Assembly: GCF_000725625.1 (NCBI RefSeq)
Contig: NZ_JOHS01000025.1
Coordinates: 18,980 to 82,979 of the forward strand
Reading direction: 5' to 3'
DNA from: Streptomyces sp. NRRL F-6676
GTDB taxonomy: Bacteria; Actinomycetota; Actinomycetes; Streptomycetales; Streptomycetaceae
DNA length: 64,000 bases
Part shown: positions 1-7,608 of the stretch, one piece after another
How the letters are laid out: every line of letters begins with the position of its first letter
Numbering within the stretch: the stretch's first letter is position 1
Position numbers and translations under genes: made by a program
Notes under the pieces: model-generated
What the model was told of the DNA's origin: nothing
What the model saw: the letters and a program-made list of their open reading frames with translations, nothing else
Databases searched by the model: none

Positions 1-190
1 AGACCGAGCGGCCGGTCCGGAACACTCGGACGTCCCCCACCGTCTGCGGCTCGTCAGGGTTCCCGCCGCCCTCCAGTCCGGCCGCGTCGAGCGGCGACCA
101 CGACGGCCACGTACCTCCCCGGACGAGCAGCGAGAAGACGGCGGCGGGGGTCGCCCGCGAGTGGGACGTCACCTTGTAGCTGTGAGACAT
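1..190 (-). CDS. SRPBCC-family protein, N-terminal fragment
   Basis: The reading frame starts at an ATG whose complement is at 188-190 and runs off the left edge, so only about 63 residues are visible. It begins MSHSYKVTSHSRATPAAVF and continues with the W-x-x-W-S-P-L signature typical of SRPBCC/polyketide-cyclase-like START folds, which bind hydrophobic ligands in a deep pocket. The ligand cannot be read from this fragment. A TAGCCT box lies 6 nt before the ATG, so the mRNA is probably leaderless. The gene is followed upstream by an AraC regulator in the same direction. Family call is fairly safe; function is open. Confidence 0.7.
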   Translation of the reverse strand, partial: MSHSYKVTSHSRATPAAVFSLLVRGGTWPSWSPLDAAGLEGGGNPDEPQTVGDVRVFRTGRSV

Positions 191-246
191 CACCCCAGGC
201 TAGGAAAGCGTGACCGCACACGACATGCGCGGAATTGCCCACCCGG

Positions 247-1155
247 TTACGCGTTCTTGCGATACACCGACGGCCGGACGCCGACATGGGACAGGAACGC
301 CGAGGACAGCGCCCCAGGGCTGGAGAACCCGCAGCGCTCCGCGATCTGACCGACGGTCAGGGCGGTGGTGGCCAGCAACTGCCGTGCCCGCTCGATCCGC
401 AGCCGGGTGAGGAACCGGTGCGGCGTCTCGCCGGTGGCGTCGCGGAACACGCGGATGAAGTGGTAGACGCTCAGGTGGGCCTCGGCGGCGATGTCGGCGA
501 GGGTGAGCGGATCGGCCAGGCGCTCCCGCATGACGGCGATGCCCGTGCGGACGGCCGTACGTTCGGGGCCGGGCGGGGGGTGAGCGTGGTCGCGGCCCCG
601 GGTCAGCAGGTGCGTCGTGAGGAAGGAGGCGGCGGACTCCGCGTAGAGGTCGCTCTCGTCCCGGGCGGCCGCCAGCGCGCGCAGGACGTGTTCGACCACC
701 GCGTCGCCCGCGCCGAGCCGGGCGGCCAACGCCTCGTAGTCCGGTTCCCCGCCGCCCAGTTGCGCCGCCGTCCGGTCGACGGTCGCCCGCGGGACATGCA
801 CCTGCGTGGTCCGCAGCGTGGACGCCGTGCGGTAGCTGCGTGTCGTCGGACGGCCGGGAACCATGAGCTCCAGCCGCCCGGGGACCCAGCGCCGCCGCAC
901 CGTCCTGCCGCCCGTGCCGGTTCGCATGACGGTGTCCCCGTTCGTGCAGAGGACGAGGTGGAGGTCGGCCGTCCCGGGCAGCTCCAGCTGCTCCGCCTCC
1001 TGACTGTGCGTGAGGCACTGCACCAGCAGCGACCGCCAGCCGGACGCCTCCCAGCTGCAATGCGTGTGCCGCACGAGCAATTCCGCGTCGACGCCCGCGT
1101 ACGGCGCCAGGTCGAAGTCGGCCGAATCGAACACGCCGTAAGCGTATCGCCGCAC
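247..1155 (-). CDS. AraC-family transcriptional regulator
   Basis: 302 residues. The C-terminal ~100 residues form the double helix-turn-helix of AraC/XylS proteins (LADIAAEAHLSVYHFIRVFR, then GQIAERCGFSSPGALSSAF and a final PSVYRK). The N-terminal ~180 residues look like a cupin-type effector domain. A longer frame exists upstream, but the region before 1155 is repetitive and low in protein character, so I chose the GTG at 1155, which has GGGG about 5 nt upstream. It reads towards the SRPBCC gene and is divergent from a transporter; either could be a target. The effector is unknown. Confidence 0.85.
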   Translation of the reverse strand: MRRYAYGVFDSADFDLAPYAGVDAELLVRHTHCSWEASGWRSLLVQCLTHSQEAEQLELPGTADLHLVLCTNGDTVMRTGTGGRTVRRRWVPGRLELMVPGRPTTRSYRTASTLRTTQVHVPRATVDRTAAQLGGGEPDYEALAARLGAGDAVVEHVLRALAAARDESDLYAESAASFLTTHLLTRGRDHAHPPPGPERTAVRTGIAVMRERLADPLTLADIAAEAHLSVYHFIRVFRDATGETPHRFLTRLRIERARQLLATTALTVGQIAERCGFSSPGALSSAFLSHVGVRPSVYRKNA

Positions 1156-1185
1156 CCGAGCCCCACGGCGCGTGCCGGAGCCCCG

Positions 1186-1356
1186 TACCACGGCGCTCGC
1201 GCAGGCTCCGTACCACGGCGCTCGCGCAGCCCCCGCACCGCTGCGCGCGCCCGGCCCTCCTGCCCGCCCGGCCTGCCCGGGCCCGCACCGCGGCACTTTC
1301 CGTGCTCCACGCGCGCGTGGCTCCTTTTCGTGCTCCACGCGCGCGTGGAGCTTTTT
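1186..1356. repeat. Intergenic direct and palindromic repeats
   Basis: The unit CCGTACCACGGCGCTCGCGC occurs twice back to back near 1190 and 1210. A GC palindrome CACGCGCGCGTG follows at 1308-1319 and again at 1336-1347. The second copy is inside a perfect 20-bp palindrome (1332-1351) followed by five T, so it could act as a plus-strand intrinsic terminator. Each copy is preceded by CGTGCTC or a close variant, so this is a duplicated hairpin-plus-T unit. The same core recurs near 39.38 kb. Confidence 0.6.
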
Positions 1357-1410
1357 CGTCCTGTTCGTCCTCCGCGCGCGTGCCCCCGGACCGACCCGGC
1401 CGGTCCTTCC

Positions 1411-1426
1411 TAGCATCGAACCCATG
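1411..1426 (+). promoter_or_regulatory. Leaderless promoter of the TDT transporter
   Basis: TAGCAT at 1411-1416 fits a Streptomyces -10 box and ends 7 nt before the ATG at 1424. Transcription would therefore begin at or next to the start codon, and no Shine-Dalgarno sequence is visible. The -35 element is not obvious. Confidence 0.5.
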
Positions 1427-2455
1427 GAACCCATGGAGCCCATGGCAGGCAGCTCCCCGCACCCCCGGCCCACGACCGTCGGTTCCGCGCTGCTGGCCTG
1501 GTGGGCGCAGCGCCCGCCCACCGCGGGGGCCGCCGTGATGGCGACGGGCATCCTCTCGGTCGGGCTGGACCTGACCGGTTACGACGTGCTGTCCCGCATC
1601 GCTCTGGCCGTCACCGTCGCGGCCTGGCTGGGGCTGGCCGCCGACTTCGTCCTACGGCTGCTGCGCGACCCGCGGCGGTGGCTGTCGGAGTCGGGCAGCC
1701 CGGCCGCCCTGAGCGCCGTGGCGGCGACGACCGTGCTGGGGTCACGGCTCTCCGCCCTGGGTCGGCAGACCCTGGCGGAGGCGTTGCTCGCCCTCGCGGT
1801 GGCCCTGTGGCCGGTCCTGCTGTTCCTTGTTCTACGGGGCTGGCGACGCGGTATGCCCGGTGCGGTGTTCCTGGGCTGTGTGGCGACGCAGGGGCCCGCC
1901 GTGCTCGGCGCGACCCTGGCCCGCGCGGTGCACACCCCGTGGCTCGCCCATGTGGCACTGGTGTTCTTCTGGCTGGGGCTCGCCCTCTACACCGCGGCCC
2001 TGTACTTCTTCGACTGGCGGCAGCTCGCGCGGGGCTCCGGCGACGAGTGGGTCGCGGGCGGCGCGCTCGCGATCTCCGCGCTGGCCGGGACCAAGCTGCT
2101 CAAGGCCGGCAAGGGGCCCGCGCACCTGTGGAGCGGCGACGACCAGGACGTACTGCACTCCATGACCATCACCCTGCTGGTGCTGGCCCTCGCCTGGTAC
2201 GTGGTGCTGTGGGCCACCGAGCTGCGGTGGCCGCGCCCGCGCTACGACGTACGGCGCTGGTCGACCGTGTTCCCGCTGGGCATGACGGCCGTGGCCCTGC
2301 TGTCCGCCGCGTCGGCGCTGGAGGCCGGCTGGCTGCGGACGCCGGGACAGGTGCTGCTGTGGATCGCGGTGGCGGCGTGCCTGGCCGTCGCCGTGGGCGC
2401 GGCCGAGGGGCCCCTGCGAGCGGTCCGGTCCGTCAGGTCCACAGGACCGCGATGA
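1424..2455 (+). CDS. TDT-family (tellurite-resistance/dicarboxylate) transporter
   Basis: 343 residues, almost entirely hydrophobic with about ten predicted membrane helices, resembling the TehA/TDT group (anion channel or C4-dicarboxylate transporter fold). The N-terminus is a short triplicated MEPMEPM run made by a 9-bp DNA repeat with three in-frame ATGs (1424, 1433, 1442). I chose the first because of the -10 box just upstream. The 3' end overlaps the convergent membrane gene by 23 nt. The substrate cannot be deduced; sulfite, tellurite or dicarboxylate export are family precedents only. Confidence 0.75.
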   Translation: MEPMEPMAGSSPHPRPTTVGSALLAWWAQRPPTAGAAVMATGILSVGLDLTGYDVLSRIALAVTVAAWLGLAADFVLRLLRDPRRWLSESGSPAALSAVAATTVLGSRLSALGRQTLAEALLALAVALWPVLLFLVLRGWRRGMPGAVFLGCVATQGPAVLGATLARAVHTPWLAHVALVFFWLGLALYTAALYFFDWRQLARGSGDEWVAGGALAISALAGTKLLKAGKGPAHLWSGDDQDVLHSMTITLLVLALAWYVVLWATELRWPRPRYDVRRWSTVFPLGMTAVALLSAASALEAGWLRTPGQVLLWIAVAACLAVAVGAAEGPLRAVRSVRSTGPR

Positions 2456-2786
2456 AGATGTTCACCGTGGTCAGCAGGCCGACCAGCCCGAACAGCCGCT
2501 TGTCGACCGTCTCCTCGTCACGCTTGACGTAGACCAGCCCCAGGATGACGATCAGCAGCGCGAGCTTGGTGCCGATCTTGACGGTGTCGACCGAGTAGTC
2601 GTTCGCCTGACTGAGCCCCACCAGAACCGCACCCGTGACCAGCATCGTCAGCGCACCGTGCAGCATCCCGGGCACGAACCGGGCGGTGCCGCGGCCCATC
2701 GCCTTCGCCTGGGTGAGGAACCCGCCCAGCAGCGCGGCGATCCCGATGATGTGCAGGCCGACGAAGAGGTGGATGAGTACGTCCAT
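2433..2786 (-). CDS. Small four-helix integral membrane protein
   Basis: 117 residues with four hydrophobic segments beginning MDVLIHLFVGLHIIGIAALL and short charged loops. It resembles small uncharacterised actinobacterial membrane proteins of this length. No catalytic residues are recognisable. The ATG at 2786 is preceded by a TAGGCT box 8 nt away, suggesting a leaderless transcript; the longer upstream extension is Pro/Gly-rich and not convincing. It overlaps the convergent transporter gene by 23 nt at its 3' end. Function unknown. Confidence 0.7.
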   Translation of the reverse strand: MDVLIHLFVGLHIIGIAALLGGFLTQAKAMGRGTARFVPGMLHGALTMLVTGAVLVGLSQANDYSVDTVKIGTKLALLIVILGLVYVKRDEETVDKRLFGLVGLLTTVNIFIAVLWT

Positions 2787-2933
2787 GGGTCCGGAGCCTA
2801 ATCGGGCCCTGCCCCACCCCGACCCGCCGGGGTCGGCCCCGGGCACCCGGGGCACCCCGCCCCACCGGCCCGGCGGGGGCACCCGGGCCGACTGGCGCCC
2901 CGCCCGGAGCGGCGCCGCCGCCCCCGCGCCGCG

Positions 2934-3665
2934 TCACACCAGCCGGCGGGCCGTCGCCCAGCGGGTCAGCTCGTGGCGGTTGGAGAGCTGGAGTTTTCTG
3001 AGCACCGCCGAGACATGGGACTCGACCGTCTTGACCGAGATGTACAGCTGCTTGGCGATCTCCTTGTAGGCATAGCCGCGGGCGATGAGGCGCAGGACCT
3101 CGCGTTCGCGCTGGGTGAGACGGTCGAGGTCCTCGTCGACCGGCGGGGCGTCCGTGGAGGCGAAGGCGTCGAGGACGAACCCGGCCAGACGCGGGGAGAA
3201 GACCGCGTCGCCCTCCTGGACCCGGAAGACGGAGGCGATGAGGTCGGAGCCGGTGATCGTCTTGGTGACGTAGCCGCGGGCGCCGCCGCGGATCACCCCG
3301 ATCACGTCCTCCGCCGCGTCCGAGACGGACAGGGCCAGGAACCGCACGGGCTGTTCGGTGTCCGCCATCAGGGGTGCGCAGCGGCGCAGCACCTCGACGC
3401 CGCCGCCACCCGGCAGGTGGACGTCGAGGAGGACGACCTCCGGGCGGGTGGCGGTGATGACGCTCACCGCCTGGTCGACGTCCGCGGCCTCGCCGACGAC
3501 CTCCACCCCGGTGGTCTCCGTCTGCCCGATCTCGGCCTGCACCCCCGTACGGAACATGCGGTGATCGTCGACGAGTACGACCCGCACCCGGCGTCCGGCC
3601 GCGCCCCCGCCCGCGCCCTCCGGTTCCGGCCCGGCCGCTCCGGTCGCCCCGTTCGCGTCGCTCAT
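2934..3665 (-). CDS. NarL/LuxR-type response regulator of the PspC-kinase system
   Basis: 243 residues. The receiver domain (about residues 27-150) has the acidic pair D33-D34, phospho-acceptor D81 in LLDVHLPGG and the switch lysine in YVTKT. The C-terminal LuxR helix-turn-helix contains LTQREREVLRLIARGYAYKE and KTVESHVSAVLRKL. A 24-residue Gly/Ala-rich extension precedes the receiver. Its start overlaps the kinase stop by 4 nt (ATGA), so the two are translationally coupled as a two-component pair. Repeated CAGGG/CCCTG elements between the kinase and the divergent PspC gene are candidate binding sites. Confidence 0.93.
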   Translation of the reverse strand: MSDANGATGAAGPEPEGAGGGAAGRRVRVVLVDDHRMFRTGVQAEIGQTETTGVEVVGEAADVDQAVSVITATRPEVVLLDVHLPGGGGVEVLRRCAPLMADTEQPVRFLALSVSDAAEDVIGVIRGGARGYVTKTITGSDLIASVFRVQEGDAVFSPRLAGFVLDAFASTDAPPVDEDLDRLTQREREVLRLIARGYAYKEIAKQLYISVKTVESHVSAVLRKLQLSNRHELTRWATARRLV

Positions 3666-4969
3666 GACGTCTTCTCCGCCCTCTCCATCTCCAGCTCGAC
3701 CTCCGTGCCGCCGTCGGGCACCGCACGCAGCCGTGCCGTGCCGCCGTTGCGCTCCATGCGGCCGATGATCGATTGTCTGACTCCCATGCGGTCGGCGGGT
3801 ATCGCATCGAGGTCGAAGCCGGGGCCGCGGTCACGGACGGACACGAAGACCGTCCTGCCCTCGACTTCGGCGTAGACCTGGACCGGACCGCCGTCGCCAC
3901 CGTACTTGGCGGCGTTCACCATGGCTTCCCTCGCGGCCTGCATCTGCGGTCCGATGCGCTCGTCGAGCGGGCAGTCGCCGACCACGACCACCTCTATCGG
4001 GACGCCGTGCTTGTCCTCGACCTCGGCCGCGTGGCGCCGGACGGCCTCGGCCAGGGTGTCGGGCTCCTCGTCCTCCTCCTTGCCGTTGCCCTCGGGTTTG
4101 TAGAGCCAGGCGCGCAGGTCGCGCTCCTGGGCGCGGGCCAGGCGCCGCACCTCGCCCGCGTTCTCCGCGTTGCGCTGGATCAGGGTCAGGGTGTGCAGCA
4201 CCGAGTCATGGACGTGGGCGGCGACCTCCGCGCGCTCCTGGGCGCGGATGCGCATCAGTCGCTCCTCGGAGAGGTCCTGTGTCATGCGGATGAGGTAGGG
4301 ACCGGCAAGCAGCGTGATGCCGACCAGGACGGCGAGGGCGGCCTGGAGGACCGAGCCGAGATGTGCGGCGGAGCCCTGGAGGACGAAGATCGCGGAGACT
4401 CCGGCGGTGACCAGCAGGACACCGGCGGCGGAGCGGAGCAGGGTCAGGGTGCGCCGGCGGCGGCCGACCTCGGCCCAGCGGGCCCGCCGTGCGTTGTCCG
4501 CCTGGCGCCAGACGAGGGCGACGCCCGCGCCGACCAGGACCGCGGGCCACAGATAGGCCTTGGCACCGTCGCCGAGATTGACGTTGCCGACGAAGACCAT
4601 CGCCACGACGACCATGAGGAGCAGGGCGACGATCTGCCCTCTGTCCGGTTTGCGGGCCACGAGTCTGCGCCGGCCGTCGGGCGAGGTCTCGGTGCCGACC
4701 AGGGAGGGCGGCCGGCGGTCGTCCACCCCGCCGACGCCGAGCGGCACGAAGAACCAGAAGGCGGCGTAGAGCAGGGCGCCCAGGCCGTCCGCCATGAACA
4801 GCCCCGCGAACACCAGCCGGACCCAGATCACGGGCAGGCCGAGGTGTCCGGCGAGCCCTCGCGCCACCCCGCCCAGCCAGCGTCCGTCGCTGCTGCGGTA
4901 GAGCTTGCGCGGGGGCCGCGGAGGAGCGAGTGGCGCTGTGGCGGCTTCCGGCATGCCATCGATGGTCAC
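3662..4969 (-). CDS. PspC-domain sensor histidine kinase
   Basis: 435 residues. Residues ~20-80 are a PspC domain (LYRSSDGRWLGGVARGLAGH) with its own membrane helix. Further transmembrane helices lie near 113-130, 138-153, 182-200 and 206-225. The HisKA_3 dimerisation box has the likely phospho-acceptor His254 in HVHDSVLHTL. The C-terminal HATPase has REAMVNAAKYGG and DRGPGFDL. The GTG at 4969 is used; an internal ATG 15 nt downstream is an alternative. With the coupled regulator and the divergent PspC/LiaF-like protein it makes a LiaFSR-like envelope-stress circuit (inferred). Confidence 0.92.
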   Translation of the reverse strand: MTIDGMPEAATAPLAPPRPPRKLYRSSDGRWLGGVARGLAGHLGLPVIWVRLVFAGLFMADGLGALLYAAFWFFVPLGVGGVDDRRPPSLVGTETSPDGRRRLVARKPDRGQIVALLLMVVVAMVFVGNVNLGDGAKAYLWPAVLVGAGVALVWRQADNARRARWAEVGRRRRTLTLLRSAAGVLLVTAGVSAIFVLQGSAAHLGSVLQAALAVLVGITLLAGPYLIRMTQDLSEERLMRIRAQERAEVAAHVHDSVLHTLTLIQRNAENAGEVRRLARAQERDLRAWLYKPEGNGKEEDEEPDTLAEAVRRHAAEVEDKHGVPIEVVVVGDCPLDERIGPQMQAAREAMVNAAKYGGDGGPVQVYAEVEGRTVFVSVRDRGPGFDLDAIPADRMGVRQSIIGRMERNGGTARLRAVPDGGTEVELEMERAEKTS

Positions 4970-4989
4970 ACGTCCGGCGGACGGCGGGT

Positions 4990-5096
4990 ATCAGGGATCG
5001 TCCCCGAGACTCCCCTGATCTTCGGCCCGCTGGTGATCGAACATCTCCCCGGCGGCGGCCCGGTCGGATATCAGGGTTCTGCCAGGGTCATCCCTG
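4990..5096. promoter_or_regulatory. Repeated CAGGG/CCCTG operator-like sites between divergent PspC genes
   Basis: ATCAGGG (4990-4996) and CCCTGAT (5013-5019) form a 7-bp inverted repeat spaced by 16 nt. A second cluster has ATATCAGGG (5068-5076) and CAGGG-TCAT-CCCTG (5083-5096). Their position in the only divergent promoter region of the module suggests binding of the cognate response regulator; this is inference. Confidence 0.5.
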
Positions 5097-5132
5097 CTGC
5101 CGTGCGGGCGGTGGGGCGGGGACGATGGACGC

Positions 5133-6599
5133 ATGACAGATCAGCGACACGCGGCAGCGGGGCCGGGTTCCGGCCCGGGCCCGGGCGCTCCGCGGCCGGA
5201 GGCCGGGCCGGGGCGGTCCGCGCCCGGACCGGGGCCCGGGCACGTACCGGGTTCCGGAGCGCCCGGACCGGGCCTCGGAGAGGAACCGCGCGCGCACGAG
5301 GACCCGGCAGCCGCCGGGGACGCGCCGGGCGTCGAGGTGCCGCACCGGTTCCGTCGTGACCGCCGGTACAAGATGCTGGGCGGGGTGTGCGCGGGGCTGG
5401 GCCGGCAGTGCGACATGGACCCGGTGATCTTCCGGGTGGGTCTGGCGGTGCTGTCCGCGGTCGGCGGCCTCGGTCTCCTCTTCTACGGCTTCGTCTGGCT
5501 CTTCGTCCCGTTCGAGGACGAGGAGGAGAACGAGGTGCGCAAGCTGCTGACGGGGCGCGTCGACGGCCCGGCGCTCGCCGCCGTGCTGTTCGCACTGGTC
5601 GGCTGCGGGGTCTTCCTCTCCCTGCTGAACAACGGCACGATGCTGGCGTTCGCCACGGTCCTCTCGCTGCTCCTGGCCGGCGCGGGGTACTGGTCCCGGC
5701 GGCGCGGTGCCCCCGCTCCCGACCCGCTGGCCGCCCAGGCCGCCGCCGACGCACCGCCGGAGGCCACGGCCCCGCCGGTGGCGGCGGCCTACCCCTCCTG
5801 GTGGCGGGACCCGATAGTCAAGGACGGCACGCACGAGGGAGGCACCGGCTATCTGTGGGGCCCGCCGGACGTTCCCGACCCGGACGTGAGGGCCGCGGTC
5901 AACATCGCCCACGGCATTCCGTACCGCCTGGGCATACCGCCGGTACCGAGGCTGCGGCCGCGCGGTCCGCGCCGCATGGGCGGCCGGGTGTTCCTGCTCG
6001 CCCTGCTGGCCGGGGGCCTGGGCACGTGGCTGACCTGGGACGACCACCCCCTGGGCACCAGTCTGGAGACCGGTCTCTCCTGCGCCCTGGTGGTGTTCGG
6101 CCTGGGCATAGCGATCAGCGCCTTCGCAGGGCGGACGGGCGCCGGCTCGATCATCCTGGCGGTGATCACGGCGGGGCTCCTCGCCGCCTCGGCGGCGCTG
6201 CCGAAGGACATCGGCACCCACTGGGCGCGGACGACCTGGTCGCCCGCCTCGGCGGCCGCGGTCCGGGAGAGCTACGACCTGGGCACGGGTGAGGGGACGC
6301 TCGACCTGAGCCGAATACGCCCGGCCGAGGACCGGACCGTGCGGGCCGACGCGGAGGTGGGGATCGGCCGGCTCCGGGTCGTGCTCCCACCGGGTGCCAC
6401 GGTCAGGCTGGACATCGACGCGGGCATCGGCGACATACAGCTGCCGGGTGACACGTCGAAGGACGTGGACGTGGCCCCGGACAAGCACAAGCGGGTGACG
6501 CTGTCTCCCGCGGCGGGTGAGAAGAAGACCGGGGGCTCGTTCGACCTGCGGCTCCAGGTCGGCGTCGGACAGGTGGAGGTGACCCGTGCCGCGTCATGA
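5133..6599 (+). CDS. PspC-domain membrane protein with LiaF-like C-terminus
   Basis: 488 residues. A ~70-residue Gly/Pro-rich cytoplasmic leader is followed by a PspC domain (FRRDRRYKMLGGVCAGLGRQ) and several membrane helices. The last ~100 residues are a beta-rich adhesin/LiaF-type domain with the alternating pattern VGIGRLRVVLPPGATVRLDI and GIGDIQLPG. LiaF-like proteins restrain cell-envelope stress kinases in Firmicutes, which fits the divergent kinase/regulator pair. It overlaps the following small membrane gene by 14 nt, so the two are probably one operon. PspC and C-terminal domains are read directly; the signalling role is inferred. Confidence 0.85.
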   Translation: MTDQRHAAAGPGSGPGPGAPRPEAGPGRSAPGPGPGHVPGSGAPGPGLGEEPRAHEDPAAAGDAPGVEVPHRFRRDRRYKMLGGVCAGLGRQCDMDPVIFRVGLAVLSAVGGLGLLFYGFVWLFVPFEDEEENEVRKLLTGRVDGPALAAVLFALVGCGVFLSLLNNGTMLAFATVLSLLLAGAGYWSRRRGAPAPDPLAAQAAADAPPEATAPPVAAAYPSWWRDPIVKDGTHEGGTGYLWGPPDVPDPDVRAAVNIAHGIPYRLGIPPVPRLRPRGPRRMGGRVFLLALLAGGLGTWLTWDDHPLGTSLETGLSCALVVFGLGIAISAFAGRTGAGSIILAVITAGLLAASAALPKDIGTHWARTTWSPASAAAVRESYDLGTGEGTLDLSRIRPAEDRTVRADAEVGIGRLRVVLPPGATVRLDIDAGIGDIQLPGDTSKDVDVAPDKHKRVTLSPAAGEKKTGGSFDLRLQVGVGQVEVTRAAS

Positions 6600-6828
6600 G
6601 TTCCGGCCCGGCCGGCTGATAGCGGGACTGGCCCTCACGGCCGCGGGGATCGCCTACGCGGGCGATGCGGGCGGCTGGTGGAGCACACCGTGGTTCCTGA
6701 TCATCCCGATCGTCGCGGCGGGCCTGTGCCTGGCGGGCGTGGCGGGGGTGACGAGCGGGGCGGTGCGCCGCCGCCGGCGGGGCCGTGCGGCGTCGTCCGC
6801 CTCGGCCTCGTCGGAGACACCGGTCTGA
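6586..6828 (+). CDS. Small membrane protein coupled to the PspC gene
   Basis: 80 residues beginning at a GTG inside the end of the PspC gene. It has two hydrophobic segments (about 12-24 and 35-58) separated by a Gly-Trp-Trp loop, then a basic RRRRRG stretch and a Ser/Ala tail. The 14-nt overlap and shared direction imply co-translation with the PspC/LiaF-like protein and perhaps a role in the same membrane complex. No homologous family is recognised. Confidence 0.65.
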   Translation: MPRHEFRPGRLIAGLALTAAGIAYAGDAGGWWSTPWFLIIPIVAAGLCLAGVAGVTSGAVRRRRRGRAASSASASSETPV

Positions 6829-6902
6829 GAGAAGCGTCCGGTCCTGCCGGGCGGGAGGCCGGGCGGACGGGAACGGGTCTCGCGCGGGCCGCGCGCGTGG
6901 CG

Positions 6903-7430
6903 TCAGTACGCCGGGGTTCGCTGCCTGCGGCGGGTGCGGAGAACCGAGTCGAGGGAGAGGACGGAGGCACCGGCGAGGACGAGGGGGAGCCAGGCCATGA
7001 GATAGGCGAGATCGTTGCCGTAGTAGTACGGGTCGGAGGCCCAGCTCACGGTCAGCCACAGGCTGAGCGAGATCAGCGCACCGCCCAGGGCGGCGAGACG
7101 GGTCAGCAGGCCGACCAGCGTGCCGATGCCGACAGCGAGTTCGCCGAGGGCGATGGCGTAGCCGAAGCCGACCGGGCTTTTCAGGGCCAGGTCGACGAGG
7201 GCCGGAATCGCCGAGGAGTCGCGGACCGAGCGCATGGTGTCGCCGAGCGAGCCGGCGCCGGAGGCGGACATGAAGGCACTGTCGGTCAGCTTGTCGATGC
7301 CGGCGTAGATGAAGGTGATGCCGAGGAAGATCCGCAGGGGAAGGAGGGCGTACCGCGTGGCGGTGTCCCGCCAGCCGCGCTGCTCACCCACATGAAGGGT
7401 GTGCGTCTCGGAACGGATGCCATGAGTCAC
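6903..7430 (-). CDS. DoxX-family membrane protein
   Basis: 175 residues with four membrane helices. The DoxX-type motif is visible: LRIFLGITFIYAGIDKLTD near residue 32, then GYAIALGELAVGIGTLVGLL and a C-terminal WLTVSW helix. DoxX/DoxD proteins are quinone-linked membrane subunits or redox partners in some organisms, but many actinobacterial members are uncharacterised. The GTG at 7430 is the start. A perfect 14-bp palindrome 31-44 nt upstream of the start suggests repressor control. Confidence 0.8.
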   Translation of the reverse strand: MTHGIRSETHTLHVGEQRGWRDTATRYALLPLRIFLGITFIYAGIDKLTDSAFMSASGAGSLGDTMRSVRDSSAIPALVDLALKSPVGFGYAIALGELAVGIGTLVGLLTRLAALGGALISLSLWLTVSWASDPYYYGNDLAYLMAWLPLVLAGASVLSLDSVLRTRRRQRTPAY

Positions 7431-7460
7431 TGCCGGTCGCCGCCTCTCGCCCGCTGGACT

Positions 7461-7474
7461 GTTGAGATCTCAAC
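7461..7474. promoter_or_regulatory. Perfect 14-bp palindrome upstream of the DoxX gene
   Basis: GTTGAGATCTCAAC is fully self-complementary. It lies 31 nt upstream of the DoxX GTG, in the position of an operator near the transcription start. A 13/14 match sits at 20498-20511 upstream of the ATP-grasp pair. Confidence 0.55.
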
Positions 7475-7608
7475 CAACCATACGTACGGAAGGCGGGGAC
7501 GGCTCAACGATCAGGCCCGTTTTCACGGTCCGACCGCGTACTGACATGTTTTAGACAGCTTCGGGGGTGCGGCATGCGTGGTTTGGGGGTGTTGCTCACC
7601 CCGGTGGC

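Noticed and set aside
235..1413. Long plus-strand frame opposite the AraC gene
   Set aside because: Shadow of the AraC frame in GC-rich DNA; amino-acid content is not protein-like and no ribosome site is present.
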